NCBI GenBank assembly: GCA_017654935.2
Contig: CM065701.1
Location: forward strand, 4,503,835-4,567,834
DNA from: Phymorhynchus buccinoides
Lineage: Eukaryota; Mollusca; Gastropoda; Neogastropoda; Raphitomidae
DNA length: 64,000 bases
Direction of reading: 5' to 3'
The notes beneath the pieces are model-generated. The model did not search any database, was not told where the DNA came from, and saw only the letters and a list, made by a program, of their open reading frames with translations. The translations under genes were made by a program, and so were the position numbers. Within the stretch, counting starts at the first letter, position 1; each line of letters begins with the position of its first letter. Positions 40,001-44,504 of the stretch are shown piece by piece.

Positions 40001-43000
40001 TTTATCATTTGCAGTGTCCTTGGGACCCTCTATCCCTCCTCTAGGACCCTCTATAGTGTAAGTTAAGGAGTCCCTGTGACCCCTTGTTCTGCAGGACGAT
40101 AGGGAGCGCTGCAGTTTCTATGTGTGTGTGATTCAGGGCCCCACTACAAACGCATGGTGAATAGAAGAGAGCGGCGGGAAGCCTTGAAAGCCCAGTACTT
40201 CTTTGACTGTCGCTGTGAAGCCTGTAGGGAGGAGGACAGCAGACAGGTACCACTGTATTATGTTGATTAATGTGTTATGTATCGGGGCAGTGGGTGGATG
40301 CCTCGTGCCTCCATACAGGGAGCTGGACGACCCCTGCCCCGGGGGTCCACGAGTCTCTCCCCGTGGGGATACCGGGGGGTCTTTCATAAAAATAGTCCCC
40401 CCACCTTCTGGAAGTTCTGTGCTTGTAACCTCTAATCTGCCACTCTCTGTGACTCTGCCTTTTCCCTTTGCTTTCAGTCATCTACTATCTTTCTGACTTG
40501 TTGGCCCATTCTCCTGCCTTTTTTCAAAATAAAATCTTCCAAATAACTTTTCTCCCTTGAGCTCCTCCGAAATCGGAATGTGTCGGCTGTACGCAGCGGG
40601 GAGACCAGTGAAAACTGAAAACCGGACACATATGTACCTTACTCATTATGGCCATATGGCCTGGGAACGCAGAAGAAGAAGAAGAAGAAGAAGTGTTATG
40701 TATTGTGTTATATTGTACTGTATTCAAATCTTGAAAGCCCAGTACTTCTTTGACTGTCGCTGTGAAGCCTGTAGGGAGAAGGACAGCAGACAGGTACCAC
40801 TGTATTCTGTTGTGTATTGTGTTGTATTGTACTGTATGACATTGTATTGATATCTTAGGCCCAGTATTTCACTGTGTGGCCTGTAGGGAGGAGGACAGCA
40901 GACAGGTACCACTGTATTCTGTTGTGTATTGTGTTGTATTGTACTGTATGACATTGTATTGACATCTTAGGCCCAGTATTTCACTGTGTGGCCTGTAGGG
41001 AGGAGGACAGCAGTTAGGTACCACTGTATTGTGTTGATTACTGTGGTGTATTATGATGTATTGTGTTGTATCGTACTGTTGTTTTTATGTTTGCATATCC
41101 TGTGTGTGTGTGTGTGTGCATGTGTGTGCGCGCGTTTACACTCGCACATACGCAAAAATGTCGATATACATGTCTCTCTTTCTCTCTGTGCAGGCTATAC
41201 TCTGCCCAAAATGTAAAGGAACGCTTTTCCCCGAAGACAAGAAACTGACGACATGTGCCAAGTGTCACTGTGACATCGACATGTCACCCATTGTCGCTTC
41301 GCTACAGTCGGCAGACTCTCTCTTTGGGGACGGGCTACAGCTATGTCGAGATGGACGCTATGCTGGTATGCTCCTTAAGGGCGCTCTATAAATGTTATTT
41401 ATTATTATTATTATTATGTCTTTTACTATCGTTCCTTCTTGCTTTCCTTGTTTCATGTCTGTTTTTCAATACTGTGGAACCTCCCTTATAAGACCTTCAA
41501 AAACCGTCCAAAATGAGGTCTTATAAGGGAGGGGTCTTATAAGAGAGATGATTATAATACTTACAAAGAAGGGCAATGTCTCAGAGAAGTAGGTCTTATG
41601 TGGGAGGAAGTCTTATAAGGGAGGTTCCACTGTGCATGGATGCTCCTTCTTGCAGGATGTCCTGAATTGCAGGATTTTTAAATTGCCTAGAGCCGGCATT
41701 GCCGGATTATGAGAATTTGAGAAGCAACGATTTTTTTACTCACACATGCACACACTTGTACAATAAAAAGGGCCTATATAAGCATTTGCTATATTCAAAG
41801 GAATGTAGCACTTGTACTAGTCTAGAGGGGTGGAAAAAAGCAGTAAATGTGTGTGTGTGTGTGTGTGTGTGTATGCGTGCGTGCATGCGTGCGTGCGTGT
41901 GCGCGTTGCCCCTGCACTCCACCAGTGCTGCCCTCTTGCAGGATTTTTTTTAATTTTCCAGGAGAACCCATGTATTTATATTTTATAGGGAGGTTCCACT
42001 GTATAAAAACATCTCGTTACTTTTTTTTATTTTTTCAAACAGGAAGTGTGCCTGATGGAAAGAAGCCTTTTATAATCTCGAAAGTAGGCTACTGGCAGCA
42101 TGGGAGAAAGGTGGCAGAGTGGTTAAGACGTTCACCTGCCAAATGTAATGCGTGACTGCAACGTGAGTGACCCGGGTTTGAATCCTGGCCTCGCCCTTTC
42201 TTTCTAGTTTGACAGGAAAATCGAACTGAATGTCCAGTCCTTCGGATGGGGACTTAAAGCTAGTCTGACCCGTGCGTTTTACGCACGTAAAAATCCCACG
42301 GCAGTTAAAAGTCGGTAAGAGCAGGGAGAAATCCTGCTGCCTGGTATGGCCAAATTGATAGCTAGGTTTTCCAAGTGTGCCCACACCCCCTCCTCACCCT
42401 GTGCCCCCCCCCCCCCCCCAATTTTAAAATAAAAAATTGGGTTGGCGCTGCACTTGCGGCGACGCGCTCTCCAGGGGAGACCAGCCCGAATTTCACAGAG
42501 ATAAGTCTCTGTGACTAGAATATACCAAATACCAAATGTTTGTGTGCTTGTGACGTTGGGTTGTTGTGGTTTCAGATGGGGTGAAGAAGTTGAAGAAATG
42601 TCTGTCGCTGCGCTGCAAAGCTCTGCCTCCCAACGACATGATGCTGGGAGAGGCCCACGATGCCATAGCCAAGTGTATGGCCAGTGAAGGTGATGAGACA
42701 GAGAGAGAGAGAGAGAGAGACAGACAAGGTGCTGGGAGAGACCCATGATGCAATAGCCAAGTGTTTGGCCAGTGAAGTTGATGTGAGAGAGAGACAGACA
42801 GACAGACAGAATAGGTGCTGGGAGAAACACACAACACCTTAGCCAAGTGTTTGGCCAGAGAAGGTGATGAGACAGAGACAGAGACATAGAGAAAGACAGA
42901 CAGACAGACAAAACCCTAGGACAGACACATGATGTTATAGTCAAGTGTATGGCCAGCAAAGCTGATTGGAGACAGACAGAGCTAGACATAGAGATAGACA

Positions 43001-43332
43001 CGCCTGGTTCAAGAGACAGACAGACTGACAGAGTAAGTAAAAATAATACCTTATTTTTTTCAGGCAACTACGCAGAAGCAGCCAATCACCTAGCCCAAAG
43101 CGTGGCGATCACGGAGGCCGTATTTGGCACAGGCAGTATAGAAGCGGCACGAGAGCGGCACAAAACGGCAGAGGTGCTGATCCACGCGTCACGATTCCAG
43201 GAGGCGCTAGTGTGTGCTGGCAAAGCTCTGGAAGCTGCCAGAGTGTTGTGTGGGGAGGGGGATGGGTGGGTGCAGGAGTTGGTGTGTTTGAAAACATCGC
43301 TGCTGCACATCGTAGATGCAAACTGTCAGTAG
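6801..43332 (+). CDS. SMYD4: SMYD4-like TPR/SET/MYND methyltransferase, 18-exon gene model
   Basis: Exons: 6801-6958, 7260-7407, 8077-8187, 8758-8881, 9513-9551, 22909-22957, 24583-24742, 25551-25678, 26446-26551, 29073-29133, 30492-30679, 32345-32524, 34293-34489, 37528-37601, 40137-40246, 41194-41365, 42576-42689, 43064-43332. Every junction is GT-AG and phase-compatible, giving 2,388 nt (795 aa plus TAG). Order: N-terminal TPR region (about 60-180), N-terminal SET segment (about 245-290), MYND zinc finger (C293, C296, C307, C310, C316, C320, H329, C333), SET core with NHSC at 540-543 and catalytic-type Tyr574 before G575, post-SET cysteines C599/C601/C604, then a C-terminal helical TPR-like domain. 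Known for the family: SMYD proteins are S-adenosylmethionine-dependent lysine methyltransferases, and SMYD4 is linked to heart and muscle development in other animals. The in-frame stop TAA at 6786-6788 fixes the start. Exons 5 and 6 are short and rest mainly on splice consensus and phase. The introns are unusually loaded with satellites and transposons. Confidence 0.93.
7260..7407 (+). CDS. SMYD4: SMYD4 exon 2 (TPR start)
   Basis: Encodes a segment containing [20 protein letters not shown], a typical TPR helix pair (GN-x-LF ... A..Y). The acceptor is CAACAG. The donor GTTTTG is weak, which is worth noting because a long CA-rich tract follows directly. Confidence 0.85.
7513..7568 (+). pseudogene. 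Partial copy of SMYD4 exon 3 3' end plus intron start
   Basis: 56 bp matching 8144-8199 at all but about one position. The change is at the splice junction (CAT|GT instead of CAG|GT). No acceptor lies in front of it. Located in intron 2, upstream of the real exon. Confidence 0.85.
7637..7748. repeat. (CA)n microsatellite in intron 2
   Basis: About 110 nt of CA with AAACAC interruptions, preceded by a (TTTGAC)n retroelement tail and followed by an RNase H remnant. Confidence 0.97.
7745..8037 (+). mobile_element. LINE RNase H remnant in SMYD4 intron 2
   Basis: Reads [20 protein letters not shown], homologous to the 5231-5780 element, then frameshifts near 7880 ([13 protein letters not shown]). 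It follows a long CA array, as does the other copy. Confidence 0.8.
8077..8187 (+). CDS. SMYD4: SMYD4 exon 3 (TPR)
   Basis: 37 codons ending [16 protein letters not shown], a TPR helix (NRSAALF). The acceptor is TTTCAG and the donor CAG|GTAAAA. A near-identical partial copy of its 3' end sits upstream at 7513-7568. Confidence 0.9.
8265..8515 (+). mobile_element. Same SINE family, 5'-truncated, intron 3
   Basis: Shares GGGGACTTAAAGC, CTGCTGCCTGGTATG, GGTTGGCGCTGCACTAGTGC and the GCTCTCCAG...GAATTTCACAGA domain with 42108-42538. Lacks the tRNA head. Confidence 0.8.
8758..8881 (+). CDS. SMYD4: SMYD4 exon 4 (TPR end)
   Basis: Encodes [13 protein letters not shown] and then [18 protein letters not shown], completing the TPR block. 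The acceptor CTTTCAG follows a GT run and the donor is GTAAGT. Confidence 0.9.
9513..9551 (+). CDS. SMYD4: SMYD4 exon 5 (short linker exon)
   Basis: A 39-nt exon ([13 protein letters not shown]) between a TCTCCAG acceptor and a GTAAGT donor. It keeps phase 1 in and out. No domain. Support is splice consensus and phase only; it is followed by the 13.4-kb intron 5. Confidence 0.65.
9587..9910 (+). repeat. Intronic duplicate, copy 1
   Basis: Matches 31946-32280: CATGGGTGCTACTCTTTCA, CACTGATTTCAGTATTTTT, GGCAATGTAATAATTTTACA, CTCTCTTAAGTTGCCCCCC, GGGCTCTGCCCCT. Sits in the start of intron 5, directly after exon 5. Confidence 0.8.
10036..22091. repeat. 12-kb, 75-bp minisatellite in SMYD4 intron 5, with TIR-like ends
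   Basis: About 155-160 units of 75 bp. Each unit contains GACTGATAATATAGTAAGG, AGAGTAACAAAATC, and GGGGGGTGCGCCTTATAATG. Because 75 is a multiple of 3, long minus-strand frames appear (25-residue period) but are not genes. The left edge reads CCGTATTTTACGGACTATAA and the right edge, reverse-complemented, reads ACCGTATTTCACACACTATA followed by AGGCGCACC, so the array sits inside an inverted-repeat-bounded element. Variants (A/C before AGAG, AATC/AATCTG, TTC/TCC) recur in blocks. Some units are truncated. Confidence 0.97.
22307..22650 (+). mobile_element. Second copy of the GAA-tailed retroposon
   Basis: Matches 40360-40692 through ACCTTCTGGAAGTTCTGTGC and GCGTCGGCTGTACGCAGCGG to a (GAA)n tail. 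Has an internal poly-G run (22324-22342). Its 5' part is repeated inverted just downstream. Confidence 0.8.
22354..22782. repeat. Long inverted repeat in intron 5
   Basis: Arms 22354-22474 and 22655-22782, about 120 bp each and visibly similar throughout, separated by 180 bp. The right arm ends about 125 bp before exon 6. Could fold into a long hairpin in pre-mRNA. Confidence 0.8.
22909..22957 (+). CDS. SMYD4: SMYD4 exon 6 (short linker exon)
   Basis: A 49-nt exon ([16 protein letters not shown] region, charged and helical) with acceptor TTTCAG and donor GTGAGT. Phase 2 matches exon 7 directly. A 23-bp minisatellite starts about 12 nt after the donor. Confidence 0.65.
22969..24046. repeat. 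23-bp minisatellite in SMYD4 intron 6
   Basis: About 46 units of GTCAGTATTGTTGACCGTTC plus ACT, with GTT/ATT and CCG/CCA/CTG variants and two longer units carrying an extra TCATTTGTT. Starts about 12 nt after the exon 6 donor. Confidence 0.96.
24293..24478. mobile_element. MITE with CAGTGGAACCTCCC termini (TA target)
   Basis: 186 bp, terminal CAGTGGAACCTCCCTTA inverted at the other end, flanked by TA. The termini and TA target resemble pogo/Tigger-type elements. In intron 6. Confidence 0.8.
24583..24742 (+). CDS. SMYD4: SMYD4 exon 7 (start of SET)
   Basis: Encodes a polar linker and then [19 protein letters not shown] and the strand entering the split SET domain. The acceptor TTGTCAG follows (TTG)n; the donor is GTGACT. 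Confidence 0.85.
24765..25360. mobile_element. Nested elements: TTCGGATTAT-type element interrupted by GGCCGTGT-type MITE
   Basis: The outer element begins ATATTTTTCGGATTATTAGG (24768) and resumes at 25122 as AAGGCGCACCGAAAAGCC. Its motifs match the ends of the 12-kb array. Between lies 24786-25121, with inverted ends GGCCGTGTACACA / TGTGAACCCGGCC (Harbinger-like). Inside that is an inverted LINE/SINE tail (24880-24960). Confidence 0.65.
25354..25511. repeat. 17-bp array in intron 7
   Basis: About nine units of TGCCTTACAACATGATG. It begins with GGGTGCGCCTTA, the same end motif as in the 75-bp array, suggesting expansion from the terminus of the same element family. Ends about 40 bp before the exon 8 acceptor. 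Confidence 0.92.
25551..25678 (+). CDS. SMYD4: SMYD4 exon 8 (SET N-part, first MYND cysteines)
   Basis: Contains [18 protein letters not shown], the SET N-terminal segment typical of SMYD proteins, followed by HCQHC, the first MYND zinc pair (C293, C296). The acceptor is TTTTCAG and the donor GTGAGT. Confidence 0.93.
25725..26430. repeat. (GAT)n tract around the MYND exon copies
   Basis: Imperfect GAT/GAC/AAT trinucleotides over about 700 bp in intron 8, containing the decayed exon 9 copy and ending about 20 nt before the real exon 9 acceptor. Open frames (poly-Asp, poly-Met, poly-His) are artefacts. Confidence 0.97.
25839..25901 (+). pseudogene. Decayed copy of SMYD4 MYND exon (exon 9) 5' half
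   Basis: Retains the acceptor context (GTGTGCAG) and reads [13 protein letters not shown] then TGA. The second cysteine of the zinc pair is Tyr, and the sequence runs into (GAT)n after the stop. Splicing it in would truncate SMYD4 before the SET core. Confidence 0.85.
26446..26551 (+). CDS. SMYD4: SMYD4 exon 9 (MYND zinc finger)
   Basis: Encodes [14 protein letters not shown] and AYHHVECRH, supplying six of the eight MYND ligands (C307, C310, C316, C320, H329, C333). The acceptor TGTGCAG lies just after a (GAT)n tract; the donor GTAATG opens into a long GT run. A decayed copy of its 5' half is at 25839-25901. Confidence 0.93.
26552..26840. repeat. (GT)n tract at the start of intron 9, then GTCAA tail
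   Basis: GT-rich from the exon 9 donor to about 26820, then (AAGTC)n at 26821-26843, a reverse retroelement tail. Confidence 0.95.
27055..27490 (+). repeat. Two tandem copies of a roughly 235-bp sequence
   Basis: Block with GAGGGTTAAAGTTAGCAGGA, TTGATTTTGACGTGAGCCTT and TTTGTTGCAGAGATTACTGT occurs at about 27059-27250 and 27310-27485. In intron 9. Confidence 0.75.
27780..27972 (-). repeat. Dispersed repeat, copy A (inverted relative to copy B)
   Basis: Reverse complement of 62155-62375: GAAAGCTTGGTCAATTTTAC, TATGTTACATGCGCATACAT, GATGCACAAGTGTC. Class unknown. Confidence 0.75.
27980..28015. repeat. Perfect 14-bp inverted repeat with 8-nt loop
   Basis: CAGGCATGGGAATT at 27980-27993 and its complement at 28002-28015, in SMYD4 intron 9 beside dispersed repeat copy A. 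Confidence 0.9.
28150..28545 (+). mobile_element. LINE 3' remnant in SMYD4 intron 9
   Basis: Encodes [18 protein letters not shown], the terminal C-H-C motif of a LINE ORF2, ending at 28377. A 3' UTR with a GAAATT-type tail repeat ends near 28545. Confidence 0.78.
28580..28945 (-). mobile_element. tRNA-derived SINE (second subfamily), intron 9
   Basis: Minus strand: A box TGGCACAGCGG, B-box-like GAGTTCCAACC, body, then the 3' domain shared with the 42,108 SINE (GAATTTCACAGAG). About 365 bp, close to the copy at 30728-31083. Confidence 0.82.
29073..29133 (+). CDS. SMYD4: SMYD4 exon 10
   Basis: 61 nt encoding [20 protein letters not shown], the helix after MYND (compare HLA.RI in other SMYDs). 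The acceptor is TTCCCAG and the donor GTAAAG. Confidence 0.85.
29755..30082. repeat. 32-38-bp minisatellite in intron 10
   Basis: About ten units with CCCACACAGAACCACATGGC and CCATATGACTC; length varies by an extra ATT or TCT. Confidence 0.93.
30102..30240 (-). repeat. Minus-strand retroelement 3' end (TTGA tail), third family member
   Basis: (TCAA)n then CAGTCTGTATTGTTATTCCA. Follows the 34-bp minisatellite in intron 10. Confidence 0.45.
30492..30679 (+). CDS. SMYD4: SMYD4 exon 11 (acidic/basic insert)
   Basis: 63 codons. A Lys/Glu-rich stretch is followed by [20 protein letters not shown], the conserved I-SET helix segment. The charged part is a SMYD4-type insertion of variable length. 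The donor is GTAGGA. Confidence 0.88.
30728..31083 (-). mobile_element. tRNA-derived SINE (second subfamily), intron 11
   Basis: Minus strand, intact B box GAGTTCGAACC and A-box-like TGGCACAGAGG. Nearly identical to 28580-28945 across the body. Located about 50 bp after the exon 11 donor. Confidence 0.83.
31084..31232. mobile_element. Broken CAGTGGAACC-type MITE with poly-C expansion
   Basis: Left end AATGGAACCTCCTTTATAAG, interior CTCTGAGACATTGCCCTTCT. A roughly 50-nt C run (31107-31158) sits inside. The right end is lost. Confidence 0.7.
31946..32325 (+). repeat. Intronic duplicate, copy 2, ending in a GAA tail
   Basis: Direct repeat of 9587-9910. Continues to GCCTGGGAATGCAG and (AGA)n at 32325, so probably a retroposon of the GAA-tail type. 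Ends about 20 bp before the exon 12 acceptor. Confidence 0.8.
32345..32524 (+). CDS. SMYD4: SMYD4 exon 12
   Basis: 60 codons starting [15 protein letters not shown] and ending [13 protein letters not shown]. The acceptor is GTTCAG and the donor GTAGAT. A diverged partial copy with a stronger donor lies 620 bp downstream (33060-33149). Confidence 0.88.
33060..33149 (+). pseudogene. Partial copy of SMYD4 exon 12 3' half
   Basis: Encodes [20 protein letters not shown] then NAQQ, against [20 protein letters not shown] in the real exon. One codon is lost, frame is kept, and the donor GTAGGT is stronger than the original. No convincing acceptor in front. Confidence 0.85.
33158..33240. repeat. (GT)n microsatellite in intron 12
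   Basis: About 80 nt starting just after the donor of the exon 12 copy. Confidence 0.97.
33291..34024 (+). mobile_element. hAT-like DNA element with TIRs and TSD in intron 12
   Basis: Ends CAGGGTTCGCACAGA and, reverse-complemented, CAGGGTTCGTACAGA. Flanked by CTTACA (33285-33290 and 34025-34030). Subterminal CTGGAAAAGTCTTGG motifs repeat at both ends. Only 734 bp, so it lacks a transposase catalytic domain. Confidence 0.85.
33664..33933 (+). CDS. Zinc-finger reading frame inside the hAT-like element
   Basis: 89 codons: [20 protein letters not shown], then [29 protein letters not shown] and MTMHDFYRP. Cys-x2-Cys...His-x5-His resembles BED/TTF-type fingers at the N-terminus of hAT transposases. 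The frame ends TGA within a strong donor (AG|GTGAGT), so it could be the first exon of a former transposase. Probably a relic; transcription unknown. Confidence 0.6.
   Translation: MGKCVFSQTWLEHSEFKDWIVPSSDGSKYKAWCLLCAKDFDVRNMGVGALKCHAEGKKHQQLEKAAKQSKSAPAMTMHDFYRPQTSSER
34293..34489 (+). CDS. SMYD4: SMYD4 exon 13 (SET core NHSC)
   Basis: Carries the SET core: [20 protein letters not shown], with the AdoMet-pocket NHSC motif at residues 540-543 (HPT replaces the usual PN). The acceptor is CTCCCAG and the donor GTAGCC. A nearly 100-nt poly-C tract begins about 20 nt beyond the donor. Confidence 0.94.
34509..34605. repeat. Poly-C tract of nearly 100 nt
   Basis: Almost pure C with two A interruptions, about 20 nt after the exon 13 donor. 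Capable of i-motif (C strand) and G-quadruplex (G strand) structure. Exact length may be an assembly estimate. Confidence 0.9.
34618..35182. repeat. (ATC)n tract in intron 13
   Basis: Imperfect ATC/GTC/ACC trinucleotides over about 560 bp. The minus-strand Asp/Met-rich frame is a repeat artefact. Confidence 0.97.
35830..36978. repeat. 27-bp polypyrimidine/CAG minisatellite in intron 13
   Basis: About 40 units of CCCCAGCCCCTTTTTCTCTC plus TCTCTCC, period 27 and variable from T- and CT-slippage. Each unit has a long pyrimidine tract ending in CCCCAG, so each mimics a 3' splice site on the SMYD4 sense strand. Two frames stay open (SPQPLFLSL type) because there are no stops; not a gene. Confidence 0.95.
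37236..37496. mobile_element. Second copy of the CCAAAGATATTC MITE, next to SMYD4 exon 14
   Basis: The interior matches 47811-48058 at most positions and keeps the same 61-codon frame. The left terminus is eroded (TCAAAGACTGTACAGG). The right terminus is 31 bp before the exon 14 acceptor. Confidence 0.75.
37528..37601 (+). CDS. SMYD4: SMYD4 exon 14 (SET end, catalytic Tyr)
   Basis: Encodes [18 protein letters not shown] and then EIFNCYG. Tyr574 in CYG corresponds to the SET catalytic tyrosine. The acceptor is TTTTCAG and the donor GTAAAT. A MITE right end lies about 30 bp upstream of the acceptor. Confidence 0.93.
37665..38010. repeat. CA-rich tract in intron 14
   Basis: Irregular CACA/CTCA sequence with short CT runs. 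Confidence 0.93.
38060..38855. other. Intron 14 stretch without recognisable features
   Basis: AT-rich. A C run lies at 38291-38301. The 66-codon frame at 38557 has no recognisable motif. Leads into the LINE at 38860. Confidence 0.55.
38860..39935 (+). mobile_element. Non-LTR retrotransposon RT fragment (CR1/L2-like) in intron 14
   Basis: Contains the RT catalytic YADD (codons 38898-38909), then [35 protein letters not shown] and [16 protein letters not shown], ending LKTHLFLRH at 39737. Frameshifts occur near 39022, 39190 and 39690. The 3' UTR ends GCGCCGTATAAATACTGTAT at about 39901-39920. Confidence 0.88.
40137..40246 (+). CDS. SMYD4: SMYD4 exon 15 (post-SET)
   Basis: Encodes [16 protein letters not shown] and the post-SET zinc residues FDCRCEAC (C599, C601, C604). 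The acceptor is ATTCAG and the donor GTACCA. Followed by three tandem, decaying copies of its 3' end with the donor. Confidence 0.93.
40283..40692 (+). mobile_element. SINE-like retroposon with GAA tail and 11-bp TSD
   Basis: 410 bp ending in (AGA)n. Flanked by GTGTTATGTAT at 40272-40282 and 40693-40703. A related sequence is at 22307-22650, with a partial one at about 35187-35300. Inserted into the first unit of the exon 15 tandem duplication. Confidence 0.85.
40730..41035 (+). pseudogene. Three tandem partial copies of SMYD4 exon 15 3' end
   Basis: Copies at 40730-40806, 40853-40919 and 40974-41035 repeat the exon 15 end, its GTACCACTGTATT donor region and the following intron, with a 112-125-bp period. 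The first is close to the original ([13 protein letters not shown]), the next two are shortened, and the last has lost CAG|GT (TTAGGT). Confidence 0.85.
41194..41365 (+). CDS. SMYD4: SMYD4 exon 16
   Basis: Starts [12 protein letters not shown] and continues with [11 protein letters not shown], a second small cysteine cluster seen after post-SET in SMYD4-type proteins, then helices of the C-terminal domain. The acceptor is GTGCAG and the donor GTATGC. Confidence 0.9.
41470..41634. mobile_element. Second copy of the CAGTGGAACCTCCC MITE, intron 16
   Basis: About 165 bp with the same termini and the interior GAAGGGCAATGTCTCAGAGA. Left terminus CTGTGG instead of CAGTGG. A fragment of a third copy lies at 41983-42004. 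Confidence 0.78.
42108..42538 (+). mobile_element. tRNA-derived SINE in intron 16
   Basis: The head carries A box TGGCAGAGTGG and B box GGTTTGAATCC (42114-42190). The body has GACTTAAAGC and TTTTACGCACG, and the 3' domain has GCGCTCTCCAGGGGAGACCA and CACAGAGATAAGTCTCTGTG. Tail repeat ATACCAA. Ends about 36 bp before exon 17. Confidence 0.82.
42576..42689 (+). CDS. SMYD4: SMYD4 exon 17 (C-terminal TPR-like)
   Basis: 38 codons: [17 protein letters not shown] and [17 protein letters not shown]-terminal helical repeat. The acceptor is TTTCAG and the donor GTGATG. Followed by three decayed tandem copies of its 3' end. Confidence 0.88.
42729..42975 (+). pseudogene. Three tandem decayed copies of SMYD4 exon 17 3' end
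   Basis: Motif GTGCTGGGAGAG...GCCAAGTGT.TGGCCAG recurs at about 42729, 42815 and 42917 with GA-rich spacers, mirroring the exon 17 end and donor. Progressive divergence. Period about 85-100 bp. Confidence 0.8.
43064..43332 (+). CDS. SMYD4: SMYD4 exon 18 (C-terminus and stop)
   Basis: 89 residues of TPR-like helices ([20 protein letters not shown], then [19 protein letters not shown]) ending DANCQ and TAG at 43330-43332. The acceptor is TTTTTTTCAG. The first AATAAA I see downstream is at 44315-44320, inside a repeat, so the poly(A) site is uncertain. Confidence 0.92.
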
Positions 43333-43489
43333 AGGTCGGAATACACGTTGTTTGTTTTTACTTTTCCCCCATGGCAGCACAGTGATAGGCAAGCGGTATC
43401 GATATTAGAGTATCGCTGTGTGTATGTTGCCATGGGAAAAGAGTGGGAAATAACGACGTGTGTTTCGACCTTAGGACGCGTACACTGGC

Positions 43490-43619
43490 ACACAGAAACG
43501 CATGTGTACATGCATGGACACAAAGACACACACGCATACACATACACACACACAGTACACACACGCTCACACACACACACACACACACACACAGTACACA
43601 CACGCTCACACGCACACGC

Positions 43620-43650
<31 letters not shown>

Positions 43651-43694
43651 TGTTAGTAAGAAGTAGACACAGATGCATACACATACACACACAG

Positions 43695-43725
<31 letters not shown>

Positions 43726-43957
43726 ACACGCACACACACACACACACACACACAGACACACATGAGAACTGTTAGTAAGAAGTAGACACAGATGCATACA
43801 TACATGCATGCACACACACACCTTCACACTCACACACATTCACGTGAGAGAGAGAGATGAATAGGCGGCTGAGTTGATGTGTTTGAAGACATCGCGATTG
43901 AAAATTGTAGAAGGAAATTGCTCGTTTGACGTACACACATACATTAAGATGGCATTT

Positions 43958-43992
<35 letters not shown>

Positions 43993-44035
43993 TACACACA
44001 CACACACACACACACGCACACACACTACATCTGAC
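43490..44035. repeat. CA-rich tracts 3' of SMYD4
   Basis: CA/GCAC arrays at about 43500-43770 and 43960-44026, with a repeated segment CACATGTTAGTAAGAAGTAG / GAACTGTTAGTAAGAAGTAG. Probably within or just past the SMYD4 3' UTR. Confidence 0.9.
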
Positions 44036-44261
44036 TAATTTCTTCTTTACGCAACACAAACTTTACCTTGGCTTACTGGCAGTTTCATCCACTCCTGTGG
44101 ACTTCATCAGAGAAAGAAAACTCACACGGACCAATATCTGAATTTTTCTCATAAACCAACCGATCCCTGTGAAAATGTGTAATGTTTTGTGTGCCAGACT
44201 CTGGGAGTGTGTAGGTGTGTGTGTGTGTGTGTGTTAGAGAGAGAGAAAGAGAGGGAGAGAT

Positions 44262-44500
44262 AGATAGAGTGAATGAACGAACGATCACATTTTATTAATA
44301 GAGTGTACTAATAGAATAAAATAAGTATATGGCCTGTATTTGAATTTGGTTCAACTTAGCACAGAGGAAGTTGTGGGATAAAGCTTCAAGAGCAATGTTT
44401 TCATTGTTACGTAAATGTAGGAAACTCATGTTACCAGTAGGATAGCCCCTATCATTCTGTTTGGATGTGAAGTTTGGTGCCCACAAATATGTAATTTGGC
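44262..44500 (-). mobile_element. Reverse-orientation LINE 3' UTR fragment
   Basis: Read on the minus strand it ends in a TTCATTCA-like tail after an AT-rich 3' UTR. Adjoins the plus-strand LINE at 44505. No coding motif. Confidence 0.45.
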
Positions 44501-44504
44501 AGTG

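Noticed and set aside
41367..41417. Continuation of exon 16 coding sequence
   Set aside because: The sequence after the GTATGC donor matches the GCGCTCTATAAAT-(ATT)n retroelement tail, not SMYD4.
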